Positions 53,090 through 61,597 of a DNA stretch of 64,000 nucleotides are shown piece after piece (position 1 is the stretch's first letter; each line of letters begins with the position of its first letter). A model generated the notes under the pieces. That model was not told the origin of the DNA. It saw only the letters and a list, made by a program, of their open reading frames with translations, and ran no database searches. Source of the stretch: Clostridiales bacterium. GTDB lineage: Bacteria > Bacillota > Clostridia > Oscillospirales > UBA644. The stretch is from positions 79,552-143,551 of the forward strand of contig QAKR01000026.1 in the NCBI GenBank assembly GCA_003343705.1, read 5' to 3'. A program made the position numbers and the translations under genes.

Positions 53090-53482
53090 TCTTCTTTTTA
53101 TTATATAATCATCAACAATTTTAACAAAAACATTTTGTATATCTTTTCGATTACCGTTAGCAACAAAACAAAATATGTACGGAATAAAGAAGAAAAAAAT
53201 CCCTATCACATAGCAGACGAGTTTATCTGCTATGTTTTTTCTATCAAATAGTAAAGTTAATCTTGATCCGTTTTGAACAAGTGTTCCACGTAGTTTTTGC
53301 CAGCGACCTAAAAACATTTCCATAGGTGCAACATCTTTTTCGAGCCAAAATTCAATTTTCCCGTTTTCGCTGTTTACGGTAACCGAATAATTCATTGATG
53401 TTATTTCTACTCTTATTTTTTCAGCCAGTGCTTTAATATCAAAGTTTTCCGGTATATTATCATATTCAAATTTATTTTGCAT
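53057..53482 (-). CDS. hypothetical membrane protein
   Basis: I do not recognise this 141-residue protein. It has a soluble N terminus with beta-like character (residues 1-85), including GKIEFWLEKDVAP near residue 47, then one or two hydrophobic segments (about 87-112) and a basic C terminus. It lies downstream of the copper genes on the same strand, 32 bp from copZ. Its last 33 bases overlap the 3' end of the HAD gene on the other strand. The ribosome binding site (AAAGGA) is rather far from the ATG. A function in metal handling would be only a guess. Confidence 0.65.
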   Translation of the reverse strand: MQNKFEYDNIPENFDIKALAEKIRVEITSMNYSVTVNSENGKIEFWLEKDVAPMEMFLGRWQKLRGTLVQNGSRLTLLFDRKNIADKLVCYVIGIFFFFIPYIFCFVANGNRKDIQNVFVKIVDDYIIKRRSELSEQLSDF

Positions 53483-53514
53483 TATCAGAGGATCCTTTCT
53501 GATCAGTTTAATAA

Positions 53515-53712
53515 TTATTTTTGGACATCAAATCCAAGGTCTTCAATAGCGTTAATAATATTATTTCTATCAGATTCTACAGCATTGTCAACCGTAACAT
53601 TCCCATTTTGAAGATTTACTGTTGCTTCAAAACCTAATGTTTTAATTGCATTTTTTACACGCGCTACGCAATGTTCACAGCTCATATTGCTTACGATAAA
53701 ATCAAGACTCAT
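53515..53712 (-). CDS. copZ: copper chaperone, heavy-metal-associated domain
   Basis: The 65-residue protein is a single HMA domain. The metal motif MSCEHC (Met-x-Cys-x-x-Cys) is at residues 10-15, and the hydrophobic core positions of the ferredoxin-like fold are present. Such proteins carry Cu(I) to CopA. The gene follows copA by 43 bp on the same strand, with a GGAG ribosome binding site, so they are probably cotranscribed. No copper regulator (CsoR or CopY) is encoded nearby. Confidence 0.9.
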   Translation of the reverse strand: MSLDFIVSNMSCEHCVARVKNAIKTLGFEATVNLQNGNVTVDNAVESDRNNIINAIEDLGFDVQK

Positions 53713-53755
53713 AATAATTCTCCTTTTTTAAGTTTATAACAAATTAAATTTATTT

Positions 53756-55975
53756 TTATTTAGTATTTTTATATAATCGTAAAGCGTTTGAGACAACGAA
53801 AACAGAGCTCAGACTCATTGCCGCAGCAGCTAACATAGGGCTTAGAGTAATCCCGAAAGCAGGGTATAGAATACCTGCTGCAATTGGAATTCCCAGTGTA
53901 TTATAAAAGAAAGCCCAAAAAAGATTTTGACGAATATTTCGCATAACACGTTTACCGAAAGTTATTGTTTTGGGTATATCATAAAGATCATTTTTCATTA
54001 AAACAATGTCAGCACTATCCAGTGCAATATCCGATCCACTTTTTACTGCTATTCCTACATCTGCACGTGAAAGCGCAGGGGCATCATTTATTCCGTCTCC
54101 CACCATTGCGACAAAATTATTTTCAGCTTGAAGTTTTGCTATAACTTTTTCTTTATCTTGTGGAAGAACATCGCTTATCGCTTCATCTACTCCAACGGTT
54201 TTTTTAATTGCATTAGCTGTTACGGTATTATCCCCTGTAAGCATAATTACTCGGAGTTTTTGTTCATGCATTTTCTTTATTGCAGGAATGCTTGTTTCTT
54301 TGACTGTATCAGCAACAGCAATTATTCCTAAAAAAGTCCTTTCACATGCAAAATAAAGCGGTGTTTTACCATGCTTTGCAAGTTCGGCTGCTTTTTCTGA
54401 AAGAGCAGAAATGTCAACGGAAAGCTCTTTCATATAAGCTTCATTTCCGCCAAAGCATGGTTTGTTATTTATCTCAGCTGTTACACCTTTGCCAAAAACA
54501 GCTTTAAATTTTTCAGCTTTATAAACTTCTCTATTGGCATATTCTGTAATTGCCTTTGAAAGAGGATGTTCGCTTGGTTTTTCAAGGGTAGCCGCAATAT
54601 TTATTAATAAATCTTTATCTCCGGTATCTATCACATCTGTAACAGAAGGCTTTCCAACAGTTATTGTTCCGGTTTTATCAAGAACAACAGCGTTGATTGA
54701 ATGAAGCTTTTCCAAAGCCGCTGCATCTTTAATTAAAACCCCGTTTGATGCGCTCTTACCTAATCCGACTGTTATAGCTACAGGGGTGGCAAGCCCCAGC
54801 GCACAAGGACATGAAACAACTAAAACTGAAATTCCCATGCTTAAAGCAAAATCAAAAGGTTTTCCAATAAAAATCCATATGATTGTGGTTATAAAAGCTA
54901 TTGTCATTACAATAGGCACAAAAATACCGCTTATTTTATCGGCCAGTCTTGCAACAGGTGCTTTTGACCCTCCTGCTTCTTCTACAAGTTGTATGATTTG
55001 TGAAAGCGTCGTATCTTTGCCGACCTTGTCTGCGCGCATTTTTAAGCTTCCGTTAATATTCAAAGACGCAGACATTAGATTGTCGCCTACTGTTTTGTCA
55101 ACCGGTACACTTTCACCTGTTAGAGCCGATTGGTCAAGTGTAGATGAGCCTTCTGTAATTGTTCCGTCAACAGGGATTTTTTCACCTGGTTTTATTATTA
55201 CCGTATCACCTACGAGAATATCTGCTGCAGAAATTTTTACTTCATTTCCATTACGCATAACAGTTGCTGTTTTGGGTGACAGGTCTAAGAGTTTTTTGAG
55301 CGCACTGTTAGTCTTTCCTTTTGACCGTTCTTCCAGAAATTTTCCTACTGTTACAAGTGTAAGAATCATTGCTGCCGATTCAAAATACAAATTAGAAGTG
55401 TAAGTATGAACGATTTCTGTATTATTTGTTGCTGCGCCATATGCCGTCATATAAATAGAAAAAATTCCATAAATAACTGCTGCGAGAGATCCCACGGCCA
55501 CAAGTGTATCCATATTGGGAGAACGGCGGAAAAGCGACACAAACCCAACAAAGAAGAATTTTCTGTTGACATAAAGTACCGGGAGTGTTAGTAAAAGCTG
55601 TGTTAATCCAAAAGCAACAACATTTTGGATATGATGAAAATATTGAGTTAATGGGAGGTTTAGCATATGTCCCATTGAAATATACATAAGAGGTATAAGG
55701 AAGCATATAGAAATAATAAGGCGTGTTTTTTCGCTAGTATAGTTATCACCTTTTTTTTGTATAGGTTCGTCGGTATATGCTGAAAACCCCGCCTTTTCGA
55801 TCGCCTTTATAATTTTTTCAGTTGATATTTTGTTATTATCAAAGACGCATATCATGTTTTCAGCCAATAAATTAACATTAGCACTTTTAACGCCATCGAG
55901 ACGTTTTACCGCACGTTCAACTGATGCAGAACAGGCTGCACAGTGCATACCTTTAATATTAATTTTTTGTTTCAT
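53756..55975 (-). CDS. copA: Cu(I)-translocating P-type ATPase
   Basis: The 739-residue pump is a P1B-type ATPase. One N-terminal HMA domain has MHCAAC at residues 10-15. The transmembrane metal motif SCPCALGLATP near residue 390 (CPC) and the catalytic DKTGTITVG near residue 435 are complete; the TGES actuator motif and GDGINDAPAL hinge are present, as is the P1B-type HPLS motif in EHPLSKA. CPC with a preceding MxCxxC domain indicates Cu(I), and possibly Ag(I), export. Its start overlaps the stop of the C_GCAxxG_C_C gene by four bases. Confidence 0.95.
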   Translation of the reverse strand: MKQKINIKGMHCAACSASVERAVKRLDGVKSANVNLLAENMICVFDNNKISTEKIIKAIEKAGFSAYTDEPIQKKGDNYTSEKTRLIISICFLIPLMYISMGHMLNLPLTQYFHHIQNVVAFGLTQLLLTLPVLYVNRKFFFVGFVSLFRRSPNMDTLVAVGSLAAVIYGIFSIYMTAYGAATNNTEIVHTYTSNLYFESAAMILTLVTVGKFLEERSKGKTNSALKKLLDLSPKTATVMRNGNEVKISAADILVGDTVIIKPGEKIPVDGTITEGSSTLDQSALTGESVPVDKTVGDNLMSASLNINGSLKMRADKVGKDTTLSQIIQLVEEAGGSKAPVARLADKISGIFVPIVMTIAFITTIIWIFIGKPFDFALSMGISVLVVSCPCALGLATPVAITVGLGKSASNGVLIKDAAALEKLHSINAVVLDKTGTITVGKPSVTDVIDTGDKDLLINIAATLEKPSEHPLSKAITEYANREVYKAEKFKAVFGKGVTAEINNKPCFGGNEAYMKELSVDISALSEKAAELAKHGKTPLYFACERTFLGIIAVADTVKETSIPAIKKMHEQKLRVIMLTGDNTVTANAIKKTVGVDEAISDVLPQDKEKVIAKLQAENNFVAMVGDGINDAPALSRADVGIAVKSGSDIALDSADIVLMKNDLYDIPKTITFGKRVMRNIRQNLFWAFFYNTLGIPIAAGILYPAFGITLSPMLAAAAMSLSSVFVVSNALRLYKNTK

Positions 55976-56409
55976 ATCATTTCATCCAATATTTGTGCTG
56001 CGTCTTCAACAAAACGCAAGCAAGGTCGTGTTTTATAATATTCATCTGTACGATTTTCAGGAGTGTTGCTGGTTGCAGCTTTAAGGCCAACTAACAGTTC
56101 TCCGCATATAATAGTATTGTTCTTTTCTTTAAATTTATCGGCAAACTTTTGAATTCTCTTATAATGTTCTTTTTTTTCTGTGGATGCTTTGGGGTCCGAA
56201 TACCCTTTTTTTATTCCTAAAACCATAAAAGCTCCGGTGCATGCTCCGCAAGTTTGTCTCATACCACCTATGCCTCCTCCGAAAGAAGAGGCAAGCAATA
56301 TTGCTTTTTCAAAGTCTATTTCGGTAACATCACAAAATGCCCCGAAAACAGCTTGAGCACAGTTGAACCCTTCTAAAAAAAGTTCACGTGCTTTCTTTAC
56401 ATGATCCAT
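55972..56409 (-). CDS. C_GCAxxG_C_C family redox protein
   Basis: The 145-residue protein matches the C_GCAxxG_C_C (split-Soret-like) family. The conserved Cys positions are visible: CAQAVFGAFC near residue 16, the family core CGACTGAFM near residue 57, and a late Cys in ICGELL near residue 100. Members may bind a redox cofactor or metal; the function is not settled. It comes first in the run of copper genes, and translation is coupled to copA by ATGA, which suggests a supporting role in copper handling. Confidence 0.88.
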   Translation of the reverse strand: MDHVKKARELFLEGFNCAQAVFGAFCDVTEIDFEKAILLASSFGGGIGGMRQTCGACTGAFMVLGIKKGYSDPKASTEKKEHYKRIQKFADKFKEKNNTIICGELLVGLKAATSNTPENRTDEYYKTRPCLRFVEDAAQILDEMI

Positions 56410-56425
56410 AATAACATTCCTTTTT

Positions 56426-56457
56426 ACAAAAAGAGCCTTTAAAAAGGCTCTTTTTGT
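56426..56457. terminator. terminator between the CofE-like gene and the copper genes
   Basis: Two 15-nt arms (56426-56440 and 56443-56457) pair perfectly and carry A and T runs on both sides. On the minus strand the T run lies within the 3' arm, only 17 bases before the ATG of the C_GCAxxG_C_C gene. Confidence 0.8.
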
Positions 56458-56470
56458 TTTAAATCATTAT

Positions 56471-57649
56471 TTATTCTGATGCAAAATTAGTAAAATAATT
56501 CTGTATAAGAACAACCGGCGTACCTCTGTCACCACTGCCGCTTACCAAGTCGCATAAGCTTCCCAATAGGTCGGTGAGTCGACGTGGAGTTGTGCCTTGA
56601 GAATGCATACTTCCCACAAGATTATTATCTTTTTCTTTAATACGCTTTCTCATCGCTTCTGCTAATTCCTCACCGGAAAGTTTTGAAAACTCGTTATCGG
56701 CAAAATATTTCATTTTAAGCTCATTAGGTGTTCCGTTAAGTCTTTCGGTAAATGATGGGCTTACAACAGGGTCTGCAAGTTCCCAAATTCCACCTACCGG
56801 ATCTTTAAAGCCACCATCTCCGTAAACCATAACTTCAATTTGCTTACCAGTTGCTCTTGCAAGTGATATTTGAAGGTTTTGTACAAATTCATCAGTATCT
56901 TTGGGGAAAAGCTTAACTTTATCTTCTGTCGCTTTATTAGAACCTAAAAGCCCGAAGTTTTCATTAAAGCCTGAACCATCAACTGAAGATGTAAGAATTT
57001 CGTCCATACGGAAGGATTTTTCCGCACCGGCTTCTTTTAAAATACGTTGAGTACGTTTACGTGTATGAATATCGCAATTTAAAACATTTTTGGTATACTT
57101 TAGGATATAACGGGGATCGTTTGAGAATATTATTTCTATATTATCTGAAAAACTTTTATAATATTCAATATAGTCTACGCCTGTGAACGGATGGGTTGTC
57201 TTACCGAAAACCTTACGGAACTCTTCTTCATTAAAACTATCAGAATAAGGATTAATACCGTTTTTGTCGATTGTATCCCAATCAACAAGCCCGTTACCAA
57301 CTTCGTCAGTCGGATAAGAGAGCTGTACATAAAGTTTTTCACAAGACATTGAAATTGCCTTTAACAAGATAGCAAAACGGTTTCTTGAAAGAATAGGAAA
57401 TACTATTCCCATATCTTTACCGCCGAGTTTTTGACGGATGTCTTTTGCTATTTGTTCGCATGTAGCATAATTCCCTTGTGTTCTTGCAACAACTGCTTCG
57501 GTAACTCCAATAATATCTCCGTCATTAAGAGCAAAGCCTTCATTTTCAGAAGCCTTTAAGACGCTGTCGCATATAAGGCTAACCAAGTCGTCTCCTGCTT
57601 GGAAAATAGGTGTTATTATTCCTCTTGCTGTTACTCCGGTGTTACGCAT
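56471..57649 (-). CDS. coenzyme F420-0:L-glutamate ligase-like protein
   Basis: The 392-residue protein belongs to the CofE/FbiB-like F420 ligase family (PF01996). The N-terminal GDIIGVTEAVVARTQGN segment near residue 43 is the family start, and VMVYGDGGFKDPVGGIWE near residue 270 is a conserved block. F420 is not expected in most Clostridia and no other F420 gene is visible here, so the true substrate is probably different. It is the last gene of a long minus-strand operon; GGAGGG precedes the ATG. The protein is longer than the 250-residue archaeal enzyme. Confidence 0.75.
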   Translation of the reverse strand: MRNTGVTARGIITPIFQAGDDLVSLICDSVLKASENEGFALNDGDIIGVTEAVVARTQGNYATCEQIAKDIRQKLGGKDMGIVFPILSRNRFAILLKAISMSCEKLYVQLSYPTDEVGNGLVDWDTIDKNGINPYSDSFNEEEFRKVFGKTTHPFTGVDYIEYYKSFSDNIEIIFSNDPRYILKYTKNVLNCDIHTRKRTQRILKEAGAEKSFRMDEILTSSVDGSGFNENFGLLGSNKATEDKVKLFPKDTDEFVQNLQISLARATGKQIEVMVYGDGGFKDPVGGIWELADPVVSPSFTERLNGTPNELKMKYFADNEFSKLSGEELAEAMRKRIKEKDNNLVGSMHSQGTTPRRLTDLLGSLCDLVSGSGDRGTPVVLIQNYFTNFASE

Positions 57650-57668
57650 TATATAAATCCCTCCAAAA

Positions 57669-58187
57669 TTAAATGCTTAAATTTCCGCTTATTGTTTTTT
57701 CAAAATCTGTTAATACCTGTTCGCAACTTATGCCTGCAATTTTACCTTCATAAAATTTAATTTGAGTCCGGTATTGCCGTTCTACTCCACGGACTGAGAC
57801 TTTTGCTTCAAACATTGCTATTAACTCGCCGTTTTCTAAATATACGTCAAGGCTTCCGTATCCGGCTAAATATTCCGAAAGGTTATCTTTCTTTGCAGCT
57901 AAAATACGATCGCACCAGATTTTTTTTGCGTCATTAAATGAGATATCCGTTCCGTTTTCAGGAAATTCATCATAATAATAAACATAATTAAATGCTTTTT
58001 CATATTTTTCATTAATTACACTTCTTAGAAATGTCCTCACCTGAAAATATGCATTAAGTGATTTGTAATTGAAACTTCCGTCATTTTTAGGGATAAAAAA
58101 AGCTACGGTAACAATTATTATTGTCGTCGCAATCGCTATAACGGCTATCGGCACGCCTTTTTTGTTACGCTTTTTTTTATCATTCAT
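57669..58187 (-). CDS. hypothetical membrane-anchored protein
   Basis: I do not recognise a family with certainty. The 172-residue protein has a short basic N terminus (NDKKKRNKKG, about residues 2-11), one transmembrane helix (about 13-33) and an outer domain of about 135 residues with alternating helix and strand, like small NTF2-like or DUF4878-type domains. A longer reading from 58250 is possible, but the start at 58187 overlaps the UPF0340 stop by eight bases and removes an unlikely N-terminal extension. It is in the middle of the rhaB operon. Confidence 0.7.
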   Translation of the reverse strand: MNDKKKRNKKGVPIAVIAIATTIIIVTVAFFIPKNDGSFNYKSLNAYFQVRTFLRSVINEKYEKAFNYVYYYDEFPENGTDISFNDAKKIWCDRILAAKKDNLSEYLAGYGSLDVYLENGELIAMFEAKVSVRGVERQYRTQIKFYEGKIAGISCEQVLTDFEKTISGNLSI

Positions 58188-58719
58188 ATTTTGCTCTTTC
58201 TCCGCCGATATATTTAGGGCGGGTGCGTGCGGCAACAAGGTTTGCCTCACCGATCTTTTTTATTGAAAGACGGACAGGTACTGCAACTGGACGAAGATGC
58301 ATGCCAATTATTGTATCTCCGATATCGAGCCCTGCATGTGCTTTAATTTGCTCAACTGCAACAGGTTCGGAAAAGTTTTTATAAGCTGTTGTGGCAAACG
58401 ATCCACCTGCTTTAGGATAAGGAATAACGGAAACACTATCAAGCCCATATTTATCAGCAGCATCTTTTTCAATTATCAATGCTCTGTTCAAATGTTCACA
58501 GCATTGGGCTGCAAGATATATTCCGTTTTTCTTAAGCTCTGTATATATTCCTTCAAATGCAGCTTGTGCGGCTTCAAGTGTAGACATATGTCCTATCTGT
58601 CCGCCTGCAATTTCGCTGGAAGAGCATCCTACCACAAAAATATCTTCTTTTTTAAGGTTGGAAATTGATAAAAGTTCTTTAACGGCAAGACTGGCTTGCT
58701 CTGTTATCTGTTCATACAT
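58180..58719 (-). CDS. UPF0340/TIGR01440 family protein (YwlG-like)
   Basis: The 179-residue protein matches the TIGR01440/UPF0340 family of unknown function. The landmarks are FVVGCSSSEIAGGQIG near residue 28, AQCCEHLNRALI near residue 72, and HAGLDIGDTIIGMHL near residue 130. The ywlG gene of Bacillus lies near ywlF and glyA. Here it sits three bases after the M20 peptidase gene and overlaps the following gene, so it is part of a compact operon. Confidence 0.92.
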   Translation of the reverse strand: MYEQITEQASLAVKELLSISNLKKEDIFVVGCSSSEIAGGQIGHMSTLEAAQAAFEGIYTELKKNGIYLAAQCCEHLNRALIIEKDAADKYGLDSVSVIPYPKAGGSFATTAYKNFSEPVAVEQIKAHAGLDIGDTIIGMHLRPVAVPVRLSIKKIGEANLVAARTRPKYIGGERAKYE

Positions 58720-58722
58720 TAT

Positions 58723-60006
58723 TTAGCACCACAGTTTCAATATTGTTTTAGCATATATTTTCTGTAAATTAACTAATACTTCAGTTGTAACAAACTCATC
58801 ACTGCCGTGAAGCCCGCCGCATTCGCAGCCTTCTTCATTATATACAGGTCCGAACGCTACTCCGTTTTTCCCCAGAGCTTTTGCATAAGTTAATCCGCAA
58901 GATCCTAAAAATTCTGCCTTTTTACCGGTTATCTCTGAGAACGCAGACGATAATTCTTTCATAAATATGCTTTCGGGGGAAACATGCGTATAGTCAACAG
59001 CTTTTTCCACCTCAAGTTTTAATCCGTATTCGGAGGCAAGAGATTCAAATCTGTTTGTGACTTTCTCTCTCTGATTGTCGCAAGCAAGCCTCATATCAAT
59101 TGTAAAGTAACCTTTTTCACTGTCAATAACACCCACATTTAAAGTGGTGTGTCCGAGAATTTCTCCACAGCTTGCAAGCCCTAACTTTTCTGCGTAATTA
59201 TCAGAAAAATATTCGCATAAAATGTTGATTAAATTATCTTTAACGCCTTCGGCGTTCAAACGTTTTGCAAGATTAATTATAGCATTCACGCCATCCCATG
59301 GGACTGAAGCATGAGCGTTTTTCCCTTCTTCAGAAAAGATCTTCTCTTCACCATTAATAATCACTTTTGCTTCGGCGTGAGCCGGAACGGCGTTAGAAAC
59401 TGTACCGCCATTAAACGAAAGAATATTGTTGCTCTTCTTGAACTTCATTTTAGCAGAAAACATACCTGCTTCAGTGTTTACAATAGGAAAAACACTGTCA
59501 GGTGTAAGGCCGCAGTCCGGATACCCGAACTCTTGCATATACCAAGGCAAGTCATCCATACCTGTTTCTTCTGCACCGCCTAAAAGCAGCTTTAGAGAAA
59601 CATTAGGGGTATAACCAGCATCTTTAAGGGCTTTTAAGGCATATAAAACGGCAATTGCAGATCCTTTATTATCTAACACTCCGCGGCCAAATAGTTTGCC
59701 GTCTTCTTCAGTTAAGTAAAACGGGTCTTTTGTCCACCCTGAACCCGCAGGGACAACGTCCATGTGGCAAGCGATATAAACTTTTTTATCTCCTTTACCA
59801 AATGAAACCTCCGTAAGCCGACCTAAGTTTCTTGCTTCAAAGCCAAGCTCCTGTGCAATTTTAACGGCTTCATCCAAAGCTTTATTAACGTTTTCTCCGT
59901 AGATAAAGCCCTCGCTTTGTGTTTGGCTGACACTGGGGATTTTAATTAGCCGAGAAAGATCTTTAATCATATTACTGACATTGCTGTCAATTATTTTATC
60001 AAGCAT
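58723..60006 (-). CDS. M20 family dipeptidase (PepV/Sapep-like)
   Basis: The 427-residue protein is a zinc dipeptidase of the M20A family, near PepV and Sapep. Metal and catalytic motifs are visible: YIACHMDVVPAG near residue 78 (His and catalytic Asp), FGRGVLDNKGSAIAV near residue 109 (bridging Asp), and GGAEETGMDD near residue 147 (catalytic Glu). The lid domain is between residues 180 and 340. It lacks a signal peptide and should hydrolyse cytoplasmic dipeptides. It overlaps rhaB by eight bases. Confidence 0.92.
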   Translation of the reverse strand: MLDKIIDSNVSNMIKDLSRLIKIPSVSQTQSEGFIYGENVNKALDEAVKIAQELGFEARNLGRLTEVSFGKGDKKVYIACHMDVVPAGSGWTKDPFYLTEEDGKLFGRGVLDNKGSAIAVLYALKALKDAGYTPNVSLKLLLGGAEETGMDDLPWYMQEFGYPDCGLTPDSVFPIVNTEAGMFSAKMKFKKSNNILSFNGGTVSNAVPAHAEAKVIINGEEKIFSEEGKNAHASVPWDGVNAIINLAKRLNAEGVKDNLINILCEYFSDNYAEKLGLASCGEILGHTTLNVGVIDSEKGYFTIDMRLACDNQREKVTNRFESLASEYGLKLEVEKAVDYTHVSPESIFMKELSSAFSEITGKKAEFLGSCGLTYAKALGKNGVAFGPVYNEEGCECGGLHGSDEFVTTEVLVNLQKIYAKTILKLWC

Positions 60007-61477
60007 TTAAAGCACCTTTTATTTTTATAAACTGTTGATATTTCTTTTCCCACAGTTCTGTGTCTTGGGGTTCGTAAATTTTCATATCGATAGGAAGTTT
60101 ACGTGCTTCGGCAATATTTTTTATATGCTCTTTGGCAATAAGTTGTACAGTGATATTTCCAATAGCCGTCGCTTCTACAGGCCCTGCGGTAACTTTTCTT
60201 CCTGTGAAGTTTGCTGTAAACTGGCAGAGATTAACGTCTTTAACTCCTCCGCCGATAAGATGGACAACATCGACTTTTTTACCTAAAAGTTCTTCGAGTT
60301 GCTCAATATAGTATCTGTATGTGGCTGCAAGGCTCTCAAGAATACAAATCGCGGTTTGTCCTTTTGTTTGAGGCAGCGCTTGTCCTGTTTTTTGTAAAAA
60401 CTCATTGATTTTTTTCGGCATATTTCCGGGTTTGCCAAACGGTGCATAATCCGGATCTATAAATACATTTGCACTTTTATCAGATAGAAGCATATTATCA
60501 ATATCTTTAAACGATATATTTTCGCCCTCACGGTTCCACTGACGGCGAGTTTCCTGGATGATCCATAATCCTGAAATATTTTTAAGAAAACGAATTGTGT
60601 CACCGCATCCGCCTTCATTTGTAAAATTCTGTTTAAATGTTTCGTCGTTTATTAACGGAGCATCAAGCTCAGCCCCGAGAAGTGACCATGTTCCGCAGGA
60701 GATATAACAGCCGTTTTCACCTTTTTCAATAGGGGCAGCAGCAACAGCTGAAGCTGTGTCATGTCCGCCGCATGCAATAACGTCAACTTGTCCTATGCCA
60801 AGTTCATTTGCTATTTCAGGAGATAATTTTCCTACAACTGTTCCCGGTTTTACTATTTTACCAAATATAGATCTTTTTAACCCGAGACGATCTATAAGAT
60901 CAAAATCCCAGTCTCTTTTTTCAGCGTTTACAAGCTGGCTTGTCGATGCAATTGTATACTCGACATTCTTTTCACCTGTGAGCATATATGCGAAAAGATC
61001 AGGCATAAACAAAAGGGTTTCGGCACGATCAAATATCTCGGGACGATTTTTTTTCAGAGAATAAAGATGATATATTGTATTTAAATCCATAAACTGTATG
61101 CCGGTTTTCTTGTAAATTTCCGACTGTGGAACTATTTTAAAGCACTCTTCTTGCATTCCCGAAGTGCGTTCATCACGATAGTGAACGGGGTTTTCAAGCA
61201 AGATGCCGTTTTTATCCAAAAGCCCGAAATCTACACCCCAAGTGTCTATTCCGATGCTTTCAATATCAGCATTTCCGCTGTTTACACATTTCAAAATTCC
61301 TTGTTTAATTTCATGAAAAAGGCGCAATACATCCCAATAGAATGTTCCGTTAACCATTACAGGGTCGTTAGAAAATCGATGAACCTCTTCAAGAGAAAGG
61401 GCTCCGTTTTCATATGTTGCCAATATAGCTCGACCGCTTGACGCGCCGAAATCAAATGCTAATACTTTGTTTTTCAT
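59999..61477 (-). CDS. rhaB: rhamnulokinase
   Basis: The 492-residue protein is a FGGY carbohydrate kinase that phosphorylates L-rhamnulose. The N-terminal phosphate loop FDFGASSGRAIL near residue 6, the substrate region GIDTWGVDFGLL near residue 77, GGHDTASAVAA near residue 238 and the GGGVKDVNLCQ motif near residue 400 are rhamnulokinase features. The frame is open 66 bases upstream, but GGAGGA fits the ATG at 61477. No rhaA or rhaD is in this window, so the pathway would be encoded in part elsewhere. It leads the minus-strand operon. Confidence 0.92.
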   Translation of the reverse strand: MKNKVLAFDFGASSGRAILATYENGALSLEEVHRFSNDPVMVNGTFYWDVLRLFHEIKQGILKCVNSGNADIESIGIDTWGVDFGLLDKNGILLENPVHYRDERTSGMQEECFKIVPQSEIYKKTGIQFMDLNTIYHLYSLKKNRPEIFDRAETLLFMPDLFAYMLTGEKNVEYTIASTSQLVNAEKRDWDFDLIDRLGLKRSIFGKIVKPGTVVGKLSPEIANELGIGQVDVIACGGHDTASAVAAAPIEKGENGCYISCGTWSLLGAELDAPLINDETFKQNFTNEGGCGDTIRFLKNISGLWIIQETRRQWNREGENISFKDIDNMLLSDKSANVFIDPDYAPFGKPGNMPKKINEFLQKTGQALPQTKGQTAICILESLAATYRYYIEQLEELLGKKVDVVHLIGGGVKDVNLCQFTANFTGRKVTAGPVEATAIGNITVQLIAKEHIKNIAEARKLPIDMKIYEPQDTELWEKKYQQFIKIKGALNA

Positions 61478-61514
61478 AAAAATTCCTCCGTGTCTACACA
61501 CTATTATATAATAT

Positions 61515-61543
61515 AGTATATCACGATAATTAGGGTTTGTCAA
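61515..61543 (-). promoter_or_regulatory. promoter of the rhaB operon
   Basis: On the minus strand TTGACA (61538-61543) and TATACT (61515-61520) are separated by 17 bp. Its -35 box is nine bases from that of the divergent pyrC promoter. Confidence 0.8.
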
Positions 61544-61552
61544 CTTTTTTAC

Positions 61553-61581
61553 TTGACATTCCTGTAAAAAAAAGATATAAT
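61553..61581 (+). promoter_or_regulatory. promoter of pyrC-pyrF
   Basis: TTGACA at 61553-61558 and TATAAT at 61576-61581 are separated by 17 bp and match consensus. Transcription would begin near 61588, so the leader before the ATG at 61598 is only about ten nucleotides. Confidence 0.8.
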
Positions 61582-61597
61582 GTAAAAGGTGAAGTTT

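Noticed and set aside
54786..55403. A 205-residue open frame on the plus strand inside copA
   Set aside because: It is antisense to a clear P-type ATPase, has no ribosome binding site and no recognisable protein features.
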